DNA of 14,000 nt from Planctomycetaceae bacterium (lineage in GTDB: Bacteria; Planctomycetota; Planctomycetia; Pirellulales; Thermoguttaceae). The translations under genes and the position numbers were made by a program. Location of the stretch: positions 1 through 14,000 of the forward strand of contig JAITDV010000272.1 in the NCBI GenBank assembly GCA_031282385.1, read 5' to 3'. This document shows positions 6,838-13,814 of this stretch, piece after piece. Below the pieces are notes generated by a model, which was given only the letters and a program-made list of their open reading frames with translations, made no database searches and had not been told where the DNA came from. Numbering within the stretch: position 1 is the stretch's first letter; the number at the start of each line of letters is the position of its first letter.

Positions 6838-7986
6838 TTATTTTTTTGTATTATCATTATTTTTGGAATAGTCGCCCAATTCATCTAACCAATTTCGTAT
6901 TTCCGGTTCATACTCACACGCTAAACCGCCAATAATTAATTCACGTTGAAACTCTGCCGCGCCATCGTGAAAAACATCTGCCGCCTCAGCACTTTCAAAA
7001 CGCTTATTTGGATCCGGTGCAATCAGACCTTTGCAAAAACTCATCAACCGTTCACTTGACGCGACTTGAGCCGGTAAAATTTGTTGTAACTTGCTTGCTA
7101 AAAGTAAACGCCCTTGCAACCCCTGAAACTCTGATTGCGAGTTGAACAACCGCCGCCCCGAAAGCATTTCAATCAGAACATAACCCAAACTCGCAATATC
7201 ACTCCGCGGCGTACCATCCTTACCTTCCAACACTTCAGGAGGCGCATAAGCTAATGTAAACGTCCGATGCAACCGCAATTTGTCAATCTCAAACGCCGAA
7301 CCAATATCTATCACTTTGGCATTACCGGTACGTTTGAGCATTATGTTCGATGGCTTTATATCACCATGCACAACTCCGCCGCGATGCAACGCCGCAAGCG
7401 CACCTAAACAATCCCGAATTATCGGTACAGCAATACCCGGCATAAGACGCGGATGCATCATCCCCCGCGTAACCACTACTTCGTTGATGTGCTTCCAACG
7501 CCGCGCCGAAACTTGCGTGTGCAAATGATCAAGCATTTCTTGTTGCAATAATTTGTTCAGATCAAAACCATCAATAAGCTCCATTTCCATAAAACGAACC
7601 CGATTCGTCGCCCGCCAATTATGTACCGCTAAAAGATGATCATGTTGAATTCGTGCGACTTTAGCAGTTACCGATGCCATGTTGTTCATCTCTTCTTCGT
7701 ACAATTCATCTTCGGCAAATCGCTCCGGTGAAAAAACCTTAATCGCTATCGGCAAAACAAAACCATCCGTGCCAACACGTTCACTCAAATAAACTATACC
7801 TTGACCGCCATGTCCCAAAACTTGCCGGAAATGTATTACTTCGTCCCATGTTACTTTTTGCTCTTTGAGTAATTGCGTATAGTTGCCCAACAACTCAGGA
7901 GTACAACCGCTGCGCACTCCAACACTAGCTTGAGTACGCGAAAGCGTACGCTCAAAAAGAACTGTAGATAAATCGCGATGAGACAC
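6838..7986 (-). CDS. Hanks-type serine/threonine protein kinase, soluble, HGD variant
   Basis: A 382-residue cytoplasmic protein kinase. About 50 residues precede the kinase fold. Motifs in order: glycine loop LGHGGQGIVYL (57-67), ATP lysine Lys83 (AIKVF), catalytic loop HGDIKPSN (207-214, Asp209, Lys211, Asn214), metal Asp227 in DIG in place of DFG, APPE (248-251) and Asp263 in the F-helix. The arginine of HRD is glycine, making it a non-RD kinase, which usually does not depend on activation-loop phosphorylation. The insert between residues 145 and 180 is longer than usual. No membrane helix, PASTA or other sensor domain follows the kinase; the tail of about 50 residues ends in a Lys/Asn-rich stretch. 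The start is GTG: an in-frame TAA lies 15 bases before it and no ATG intervenes. It is the first gene of a unit with the hybrid histidine kinase. Confidence 0.93.
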   Translation of the reverse strand: MSHRDLSTVLFERTLSRTQASVGVRSGCTPELLGNYTQLLKEQKVTWDEVIHFRQVLGHGGQGIVYLSERVGTDGFVLPIAIKVFSPERFAEDELYEEEMNNMASVTAKVARIQHDHLLAVHNWRATNRVRFMEMELIDGFDLNKLLQQEMLDHLHTQVSARRWKHINEVVVTRGMMHPRLMPGIAVPIIRDCLGALAALHRGGVVHGDIKPSNIMLKRTGNAKVIDIGSAFEIDKLRLHRTFTLAYAPPEVLEGKDGTPRSDIASLGYVLIEMLSGRRLFNSQSEFQGLQGRLLLASKLQQILPAQVASSERLMSFCKGLIAPDPNKRFESAEAADVFHDGAAEFQRELIIGGLACEYEPEIRNWLDELGDYSKNNDNTKK

Positions 7987-8061
7987 TTTAATTATTAAAG
8001 GTTAAAGGTATAACAAACACACTGTAGAAATTAATAAAACAAGTACGTTGAAGCAGGTTCG

Positions 8062-8109
8062 CCTATAAGTAAATCCGCACAATGTACAAAATTCATGTGT
8101 GAACAATTT
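8062..8109 (+). repeat. Family-A right-half remnant, copy A9 (degenerate)
   Basis: TATAAGTAAATCCGCACAATG followed by AAAATTCATGTGTGAACAAT resembles the right half of the family-A repeat and the end of the composite at 9975-10024. About 50 bases upstream, ACAAACACACTGTAGAAAT (8013-8031) is shared with the region at 9880-9899. Together with A6 this fills much of the gene-free stretch 7987-8318, which otherwise shows a TTTTTGTTACAAAAA palindrome at 8141-8155 and no credible gene. Confidence 0.5.
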
Positions 8110-8242
8110 AATAACATCCGCTAAAAAATAATAATAATTTTTTTTGTTACAAAAATTATGTAAACAATTAAAAATTGTATCAGGTTTGTGAAAGTTGTCC
8201 GGCGTAATTCGCGTTATTCTATCAAGGCTTGTCAAAAATATA

Positions 8243-8268
8243 CGCTGTTCGCACTATAAATTACGCCC
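8243..8268 (+). repeat. Family-A left-half remnant, copy A6
   Basis: GCTGTTCGCACTATAAATTACG matches the left end of A1/A2 (CTGTTCGTACTATAAATTGCG) with few changes. The match stops abruptly after about 25 bases. It lies between the kinase start and the dehydrogenase stop. Confidence 0.65.
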
Positions 8269-8318
8269 TTGTGGTACGCAACTCGTAGTACAGTAATTTT
8301 GTCGGCTTTGAAAATTTG

Positions 8319-9350
8319 TCATTTTGTATTGTAATCAATCCAGAGCGGATAGCTGGCATTTCGTAAAGGGAAACCGGATTTTTTGCCTTCGGGAGTGAGG
8401 TAATTGATGAGCTTCTCACCTTTTTTGTAACGTTTAATATTTTCGGTAAAAATATCAACTATATTGTCAAATCTGCGGTGAAATTGTCCGGCAACATGCG
8501 GCGTAATAATTACATTGGCAAAATCCCAAAGCGGATTGTCAGGCGGCAACGGCTCCGGCGACGTAACATCCATGACCGCACCGGCAATCAATTGCGACTT
8601 CAACGCATCAATCAAATCATCTGTTACAACAAGTTGTCCTCTAGCAACATTGACGAAAAGTGCGTTATTGCGCATTTGGCTGAATTTATTTTTATCAAAT
8701 AGATTTTTTGTTACATTATTTAACGGCAGACAAAGTATCACGACATCGGATTGATTAAGCAGATCATTCAATTTATCCGCTTCCCAAAGTTCCGCAACGT
8801 ATGAAGGTTTTGCGACGGGGAATAAATCAGTTGCAATAATACGTAATTTGAAAGGCGCTAAAACTTGTGCCAACCTGCGGCCAACACCGCCAAAACCAAC
8901 TATTCCAACAACAGCATTGGTCAAATCGCGTGTTGGACGGCGGATAAATTTACGATAATCCGGCGTTTGTTTGGCGTGTTGCTCTTTGAGAAACGTAGGT
9001 AAATTTCGCATCCAACTAATAATCAAACCAAGCGTATGTTCTGCAACTTGATCCGCAAGTACTCCCGACGCCGTAGTTATTGTTATGTCCGAATCAATAA
9101 CAGACGGAACAAGACACCAATCCATTCCAGCTGCCGAAGATTGAATCCATTGCAAACGTCCTTGCTGCACAATTCTTTCCCAATCAACCGGCACCTTCGC
9201 GTGACCACAAAAATAATCCGCATCCAATAACACTTCTGCAATCCGATCTTGACCAACATTAATTATGTCAACATCTGACCACTCCTGCCTGATACGCTCA
9301 ATCAAATAATCCTCAACCAGCACTTCCTTAAAACAGACAACAAGGTTCAT
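8319..9350 (-). CDS. D-isomer-specific 2-hydroxyacid dehydrogenase, NAD-dependent
   Basis: A 343-residue cytosolic oxidoreductase that should interconvert a 2-keto acid and its D-2-hydroxy acid. The catalytic domain is split around the nucleotide domain as in the family. The Rossmann motif GFGGVG is at 152-157 and an acidic residue, Asp175, follows the second strand, favouring NAD over NADP. The catalytic triad is present: Arg237 (NVARGQLV), Glu266 (SPEPLP) and His285 (TPHVAGQF). The segment ASGVLADQVAEHTLGLI is typical of the group. The substrate cannot be read from sequence; there is no C-terminal ACT or ASB domain as in SerA, so a glyoxylate/hydroxypyruvate reductase-like role is as likely as a biosynthetic one. 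The ATG start is followed by a normal beta strand and preceded by no Shine-Dalgarno sequence. It is probably monocistronic: 332 bp separate its stop from the next gene on the same strand. Confidence 0.93.
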   Translation of the reverse strand: MNLVVCFKEVLVEDYLIERIRQEWSDVDIINVGQDRIAEVLLDADYFCGHAKVPVDWERIVQQGRLQWIQSSAAGMDWCLVPSVIDSDITITTASGVLADQVAEHTLGLIISWMRNLPTFLKEQHAKQTPDYRKFIRRPTRDLTNAVVGIVGFGGVGRRLAQVLAPFKLRIIATDLFPVAKPSYVAELWEADKLNDLLNQSDVVILCLPLNNVTKNLFDKNKFSQMRNNALFVNVARGQLVVTDDLIDALKSQLIAGAVMDVTSPEPLPPDNPLWDFANVIITPHVAGQFHRRFDNIVDIFTENIKRYKKGEKLINYLTPEGKKSGFPLRNASYPLWIDYNTK

Positions 9351-9497
9351 TATAATTTAAAGAACTATTTACTTTTTTCTATAAATACTCTACGAAATTG
9401 CCGACAAAATTTGCGCAACAAAAAAACAACAATTCAACAGCTTGATTTTAATTCGGCAAATTTTTGTAACATTTAATTATTGGCTTTTCTGATAATT

Positions 9498-9536
9498 AAC
9501 TTTATTCGATTACGGTCAACTGAAATTGAATAAAGT
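9498..9536. repeat. 14-bp inverted repeat upstream of the dehydrogenase
   Basis: AACTTTATTCGATT (9498-9511) and AATTGAATAAAGTT (9523-9536) are inverted copies with one mismatch around an 11-base centre. AT-rich arms and lack of a T-run make a terminator unlikely; an operator or a small palindromic element is possible. It is not part of family A. Confidence 0.6.
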
Positions 9537-9559
9537 TGTTTTGGGAAAATGTATTTTAA

Positions 9560-9655
9560 ACTGTTCCCACCTTAACTTTCCTTTACTGCCGCCTGCTTAC
9601 CTATTGGAAGCACGGCTTTTACGCTCTTAAATCACACAAATCATATACGAGCAGT
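9560..9655 (-). repeat. Family-A palindromic repeat, copy A3 (reverse orientation)
   Basis: On the + strand it begins ACTGTTCCCACCTTAACTTT and ends ACGAGCAGT. Reverse-complemented it aligns with A2 over its length: ACTGCTCGTATA, GAGCGTAAAAGCC, GGTAAGCAGGCGGC and GGGAACAGT. The central stem is kept with changes. It carries GGGAACAG where A1 and A2 have GTGAACAG, a variant shared with A4. Confidence 0.85.
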
Positions 9656-9770
9656 ATAGAAGTTCTCTTAACAAGTTCCTGTCCGCTCTTACAAGCAGAA
9701 ATTCATGTAACTGTTTATTTTTATTTTATGAATTATTACTCTCCGCATAAATTAACAATACTCCGTACTG

Positions 9771-9826
9771 AAAAGGCAAATATGCTAATCCGCCGTGTTG
9801 AGACGAGTTAGCATATTGCGCCCTTT
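9771..9826. repeat. Long imperfect hairpin, about 22-bp arms
   Basis: The arm 9771-9792 contains AAATATGCTAATCCG and the arm 9804-9826 contains CGAGTTAGCATATTGCG. They pair over about 22 bases, with a perfect 10-bp core AATATGCTAA / TTAGCATATT and an 11-base loop. The outer AAAAGG and CCCTTT also pair. It is not followed by a T-run on the + strand. It is unrelated to families A and B; a structured RNA or a solitary palindrome are both possible. Confidence 0.65.
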
Positions 9827-9933
9827 CAAGACAAGGAATATTCTTAAATTAAAACTGTTACGAATACATCAATCAGTTATACCAAACACACTTTAGAAAT
9901 CTGCAACATAAAAGCATAAAAAAGCATAGAGCA

Positions 9934-10024
9934 AGCTTTTATATTCTTGAATCACGTAATTTATAGTACGATCAGAATAATAGGTAAGCCTGCGCTGGTC
10001 AATGAAAATTCAAGTGTGAACAGT
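9934..10024. repeat. Family-A rearranged copy A7 (left half inverted)
   Basis: Bases 9934-9972, read on the minus strand, give TCGTACTATAAATTACGTG and GATTCAAGAATATAAAAGC, the left half of the repeat. Bases 9975-10024, read on the + strand, give ATAGGTAAGCCTGC and CAAGTGTGAACAGT, the right half. The two halves therefore face opposite ways compared with the intact copies, as after an internal inversion or recombination between copies. Confidence 0.7.
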
Positions 10025-10056
10025 AGTTATTAATATTTAACAATTAAACTATTAAA

Positions 10057-10097
10057 AAAATTCCTCTCAACACGTTAATCAATGTCGAGAGAATTTT
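10057..10097. terminator. Hairpin with A-rich and T-rich flanks, possible terminator
   Basis: AAAATTCCTCTCAACA (left) pairs with TGTCGAGAGAATTTT (right) over about 15 positions around a loop of about 10 bases. The left flank is A-rich and the right arm ends in TTTT, the shape of a bidirectional rho-independent terminator. No gene ends close by, so a role in stopping antisense or repeat-born transcripts is only a guess. Confidence 0.35.
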
Positions 10098-10173
10098 ACT
10101 TTGCGACCAATACATTTAATTACAAGAGTATATCACAATAAACAGTTTTTACAAGTTAGGGAGTAATTTATAA

Positions 10174-10260
10174 ACTGTTCCCGCTTTAAATTTCCTTTGC
10201 CTCTGCCTGTTTTCTGATAGGTAAGTAGGCGGCGGTAAACGAAATTAAAGTGGGAACAGT
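10174..10260. repeat. Family-A double-right-end palindrome, copy A4
   Basis: An almost perfect palindrome in which both arms are the right half of the repeat. The left arm starts TAAACTGTTCCCGCTTTAAA and the right arm ends TTAAAGTGGGAACAGTTTA; the arms pair over about 38 bases around a loop that includes TTTCTGATAGGTAAG. The left-end sequence (CGTACTATAAATTG) is absent. It belongs to the GGGAACAG sub-type with A3. Confidence 0.8.
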
Positions 10261-10408
10261 TTATTATATCCTCCCTTCACTTTGGATATTATTTGTGTTA
10301 AACTGGTTTCAATTGTGCAAAGGTTATATTTTGTAACATACTTTTCCAAAAATAAAAATATTTGACAATAAATTTTCGGCTTAATTTTTTTCGCTCACCT
10401 TAAATTAT

Positions 10409-10504
10409 ACAAATCGTACTATAAATTGCGTGACTCAAGAGAGTAAAAGCCTACTTTACGATAAGTAAACAGGCGACGGCAAAGAAAATTAAAGTGTGAA
10501 CAGT
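10409..10504 (+). repeat. Family-A palindromic repeat, copy A5 (96 bp)
   Basis: Aligns with A2 throughout: TCGTACTATAAATTGCG, GACTCAAGAG, GTAAAAGCC, ATAAGTAAACAGGCGACGG and AAAGTGTGAACAGT. The outer left end is degraded (ACAAATCGTAC instead of ACTGTTCGTAC), and the central stem has changes on both arms. It ends 131 bp before the homoserine dehydrogenase start. Confidence 0.85.
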
Positions 10505-10635
10505 TTATAAAAATAAACAACAACAATGAATTATGAATTATTAGAGTTGCTATGTTAATTTTTTGGGCGGGTATAGTTATAAAATGAAATCGGTTTTAAG
10601 TGTGAGTTAAAATTAAGACAAATAGATTTAGGTTT

Positions 10636-11943
10636 ATGAGTGTAATTAAGGTTGCGCTTTTTGGATTGGGTACGATTGGTACTGGAGTGGCGGATATATT
10701 ACTTAATCGGCGTGAGCATATTTGCAATGTAACGGGTCAAGATGTGTTGCTTACCCGGATTTGTGATAAAAACACGACGTCGAGACGAGATATTGATATT
10801 CCGCATGGAATTTTGACAGATGATGCTGAGTTGATATTTAATGATCCGGAAATTAGTGTTGGTATTGAATTGATAGGCGGAATTGAGCCGGCGCGTACAT
10901 TTGTATTGCGTCTTCTTGAAAGTGGTAAGAATGTTGTTACGGCAAATAAAGCGTTGCTTGCACAACATGGTGCAGAGTTATTTGCGGTTGCGCGGCGTTG
11001 TGGTTGTACGATTGAATTTGAGGCGGCGGTGTGCGGCGGAATACCGATTCTTTCATCAATTGCAACTTCTTTGCAAGCAAATACAATCCAATCAATAAAT
11101 GCAATTGTAAACGGAACGAGTAATTTCATTCTGTCTCAAATGGAAGATGGAGGGACGTCTTATTCTGATGCTGTCAAGGAAGCACAAAAGTTGGGTTATG
11201 CGGAAGCAAATCCTGCAATGGATGTTGATGGTACGGATGCGGTACAGAAGTTGACGATACTCGCGCAACTTGGATTCGGCGCTGTTGTAGATTGGAAAAA
11301 TGTATCGCGAATGGGAATTGAATCGGTTGATGCAATTGATTTCAAATTTGCGAATGACCTTGGCTATCGTATAAAGTTGCTTGCAGTAGCCAATCGTAGT
11401 GATGAAGGTTTGGAGTTGCATGTTGCGCCGACGCTTGTTAAGTTTGATAATCCGCTTGCGAGAGTGCATAATGCGTTTAATGCGATTCGGGTTGTGGGTG
11501 ATTATGTTGGACCGGTGTTTTTTCAAGGTCTTGGTGCAGGTAGAAATCCAACGGCGTCGGCGATTGTTGGCGATGTGATTGACACGATTCTTGGGCGGTC
11601 AAAAATTACTTTTGATACGTTGAATCTTTGGAGTAATGATAAAGGAGTTATTCCTATTAAGCGTACTGAAAATTTTTATAGCAAATCATATTTGCGATTT
11701 GATGCTGAAGACAGACCTGGTGTAATGCGTGATTTTGCCGCTGTATTTGGCGAAAAAAATATCTCAATTGCATCAATGATACAACACGAAACAAATAACC
11801 CTGATAATAGCTCAAAACAAAAAGCCGTTATCATATTAATCACACACGAAGCACGTGAAGGCGATCTTTTGGAAGCGATTAACGAGGTTGAAAAATTACC
11901 ATCAATTCAAGGTAAAGTAATACGAATGAGAGTTCAAAGCTGA
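10636..11943 (+). CDS. hom: Homoserine dehydrogenase with C-terminal ACT domain
   Basis: This cytosolic enzyme reduces aspartate semialdehyde to homoserine, the branch point to threonine and methionine. The 435 residues match the monofunctional bacterial type. The nucleotide-binding motif is GLGTIGTGV (10-18, Gly10, Gly12, Gly15) and TANKALLA (102-109, Lys105) follows. The substrate and catalytic region has EAAVCGGIP (129-137), NGTSNFIL (159-166), and DVDGTDAVQKL (196-206) with the expected catalytic Asp201 and Lys205. From about residue 350 an ACT domain is seen (LRFDAEDRPGVMRDF), as used for threonine feedback in this family. No aspartokinase is fused and no thrB, thrC or metabolic partner is adjacent. 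The ATG has no Shine-Dalgarno sequence. Codons in the body mostly end in T or G; from about 11755 to the stop they mostly end in A or C. Confidence 0.96.
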   Translation: MSVIKVALFGLGTIGTGVADILLNRREHICNVTGQDVLLTRICDKNTTSRRDIDIPHGILTDDAELIFNDPEISVGIELIGGIEPARTFVLRLLESGKNVVTANKALLAQHGAELFAVARRCGCTIEFEAAVCGGIPILSSIATSLQANTIQSINAIVNGTSNFILSQMEDGGTSYSDAVKEAQKLGYAEANPAMDVDGTDAVQKLTILAQLGFGAVVDWKNVSRMGIESVDAIDFKFANDLGYRIKLLAVANRSDEGLELHVAPTLVKFDNPLARVHNAFNAIRVVGDYVGPVFFQGLGAGRNPTASAIVGDVIDTILGRSKITFDTLNLWSNDKGVIPIKRTENFYSKSYLRFDAEDRPGVMRDFAAVFGEKNISIASMIQHETNNPDNSSKQKAVIILITHEAREGDLLEAINEVEKLPSIQGKVIRMRVQS

Positions 11944-12147
11944 GGCGGTGATATTATTTTTGTATAAACTTTGATTGTAATTATTCAGTCGTGATATTAG
12001 TTTGTGCTATTGAAATTTTTTGGTCTTTAAGAATGATACTCATTTTTGTTTCGTGTTCAAAGTCCGTTTTGTAACTGATGTATCTTAAAAAAAGAAAAAC
12101 GGAATTTAACGTGTAATTGAGTATAAATCAGGTTTTCCGAAAAATCA

Positions 12148-12184
12148 GCTTGTACAAGTTATTGAAAATTCAAGTACAAACAGT
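12148..12184 (+). repeat. Family-A right-half remnant, copy A8
   Basis: ATTGAAAATTCAAGTACAAACAGTTTA resembles the right end of A7 (AATGAAAATTCAAGTGTGAACAGT). Next to it is a perfect 10-bp palindrome CTTGTACAAG (12149-12158). It ends 36 bp before the start of the sigma-54 activator gene, so it lies in that gene's probable leader or promoter. The rest of 11944-12220 is AT-rich, with one 8-bp stem TCCGTTTT / AAAACGGA (12063-12103). Confidence 0.45.
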
Positions 12185-12220
12185 TTAAAATTTTTATAAC
12201 ATTTTTGTAACGAAAAATTG

Positions 12221-13771
12221 ATGGATAATATAGAAGTATATTCACGTCGTGCGAAGGAGCTTGAAGCGATTCTTAAATTGAGCAGGTTGATTAGTTCCGG
12301 GTTGGATCAACATTTATTGTTATCATCGACTCTTGATTTGCTTAATGATGATCTTGGGTTATCGCGTGGTTTGATTTTATTGTTTACGCCGGACAAGGAA
12401 GGTCTTGTGTTGGAGGTTGCGCAAGGTACGACGATATTTCAAGAAGGCAAATTGACGTATAGACGCGGCGAAGGAATAGTCGGTCAAGTTGTGGAAACGG
12501 GGCTTCCGGTAACGATATTGAAAGTATCTGAAGAGCCGAATTTTCTTGACAGGATTTATAACAGACGGCAAAAGAACACGGGTGAGATTAGTTTTATTTG
12601 TGTTCCGATTGTTTGTGAGAGTGAGGTATTGGGGACGCTTTCTGTTGATCGTTCTTATGATGGCGATGTGGTTTCTTTGGATCATGACATGCATTTTTTG
12701 AAAGTTATTGCAAGCATGATCGCTTATGATGTTAAGTTACGGCTTCAGGCTGCGGCGATTCATAGTTCGCTTGAGGAGGAAAATACGCGGTTAAAGAATG
12801 AGTTGCGGGAACGTTTTTGTCCTGAAAATATAATTGGTACGTCGAATGCAATGCGTGAAGTGTATCAGGCAATTTATCAAGTTGCGTCAAGTGATGCAAC
12901 GGTATTGATAAGAGGCGAGTCAGGTACGGGCAAGGAGCTTGTCGCTCATGCGATTCATGTCGCGAGTTTGCGGGCAAAGCGACCTTTTATCAAAGTGAAT
13001 TGTGCGGCGTTGAATGAAAATTTACTTGAGAGTGAGTTATTTGGACATGAGAAGGGATCGTTTACGGGAGCGGTAACACAACGTAAAGGGCGAATTGAAG
13101 AAGCGGAAGGCGGCACGTTATTTTTGGATGAAATCGGAGATTTTTCACCAATTATTCAGGTCAAGTTGTTACACGTTTTACAAGAGCGGACGTATGAGCG
13201 GGTTGGCAGCAATATATCACGCAAGGCGGACATCAGATTAATTTGCGCAACGAATAGAAATCTTGAATTGGCAATGGAACGCGGGACTTTTAGAGAAGAT
13301 TTGTATTATCGTATTAATGTTTTTCCGATAATGTTACCGCCGTTGCGAGATCGCAGCGGTGATATAATGTTGTTGGCGAATCATTTTATTGCGATGTATT
13401 CAAAGCGTACTAATAAGCAGATAAAACGGATTGGTCCTTCTGCGATTGATTTATTGACGAGTTATAGGTGGCCGGGCAATGTGCGTGAGCTTGAAAATAC
13501 TATTGAGCGTGCTATTTTGGTTAGTCAAGATGGTGTTATTCATGGTCATCATTTACCGCCGACGTTGCAGACATCGCGTGTAACTAACACAACCGGATCG
13601 GGAACGTTTGAGGAACGAGTTGCGATTTTTGAGCGGGACATAATAATGGACGCACTCAAACGAAGCCGCGGAAATATGGCTGCCGCCGCCGTCGATCTGG
13701 GAATAACTTCAAGAATATTACGCTACAAAGTAAAACAATATAACATCGACCCAAAACAATTTGCAAGATAA
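12221..13771 (+). CDS. Sigma-54-dependent transcriptional activator, NifA-like (GAF-AAA+-HTH)
   Basis: A bacterial enhancer-binding protein of 516 residues that should use ATP to open promoters held by RNA polymerase with sigma-54. An N-terminal GAF domain (about 13-170) senses a signal; EEPNFLDRIYNRR (104-116) resembles the GAF of NifA. The AAA+ domain has Walker A GESGTGKE (232-239), the sigma-54 contact loop GSFTGA (279-284), Walker B FLDE (301-304), arginine-finger region TFREDLYYR (356-364) and WPGNVRELEN (417-426). The C-terminal Fis-type HTH spans about 482-509. The contact loop has Ser where the common form has Ala (GAFTGA), a natural variant that keeps the key Thr. There is no receiver domain, so it is not a two-component regulator. 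No nif genes are nearby, so NifA function should not be assumed. The ATG at 12221 is preferred to the TTG just before it. Confidence 0.94.
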   Translation: MDNIEVYSRRAKELEAILKLSRLISSGLDQHLLLSSTLDLLNDDLGLSRGLILLFTPDKEGLVLEVAQGTTIFQEGKLTYRRGEGIVGQVVETGLPVTILKVSEEPNFLDRIYNRRQKNTGEISFICVPIVCESEVLGTLSVDRSYDGDVVSLDHDMHFLKVIASMIAYDVKLRLQAAAIHSSLEEENTRLKNELRERFCPENIIGTSNAMREVYQAIYQVASSDATVLIRGESGTGKELVAHAIHVASLRAKRPFIKVNCAALNENLLESELFGHEKGSFTGAVTQRKGRIEEAEGGTLFLDEIGDFSPIIQVKLLHVLQERTYERVGSNISRKADIRLICATNRNLELAMERGTFREDLYYRINVFPIMLPPLRDRSGDIMLLANHFIAMYSKRTNKQIKRIGPSAIDLLTSYRWPGNVRELENTIERAILVSQDGVIHGHHLPPTLQTSRVTNTTGSGTFEERVAIFERDIIMDALKRSRGNMAAAAVDLGITSRILRYKVKQYNIDPKQFAR

Positions 13772-13814
13772 TTTTTAAGTTCGGAATTGAGAGTTTGAAT
13801 TTAAATCTGTACTA

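Larger units (their letters stand above)
9351..10635. other. 1.3-kb gene-free divergent region rich in repeats and hairpins
   Basis: This is the divergent space between the dehydrogenase and homoserine dehydrogenase genes. No frame here looks coding. It holds four family-A elements (9560-9655, 9934-10024, 10174-10260, 10409-10504) and three further inverted repeats (9498-9536, 9771-9826, 10057-10097). I saw no tRNA-like or rRNA-like sequence. A small structured RNA or a decayed gene is possible but not supported by anything beyond the hairpins. Confidence 0.7.

Noticed and set aside
8002..8235. A 77-residue frame on the minus strand between the kinase and the dehydrogenase
   Set aside because: It overlaps the family-A remnant at 8062-8109 and the TTTTTGTTAC palindrome, has low-complexity NKKNYYYFL-type composition, and resembles no family. 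It is best explained as chance.
10737..11129. A 130-residue minus-strand frame inside hom
   Set aside because: It is fully antisense to the conserved nucleotide-binding half of homoserine dehydrogenase and is a codon-bias shadow.
12221..13771. True NifA and a nitrogen-fixation locus
   Set aside because: The GAF-AAA+-HTH layout and GAF motif resemble NifA, but no nif gene or convincing sigma-54 promoter is visible, and this architecture is used widely by other activators.
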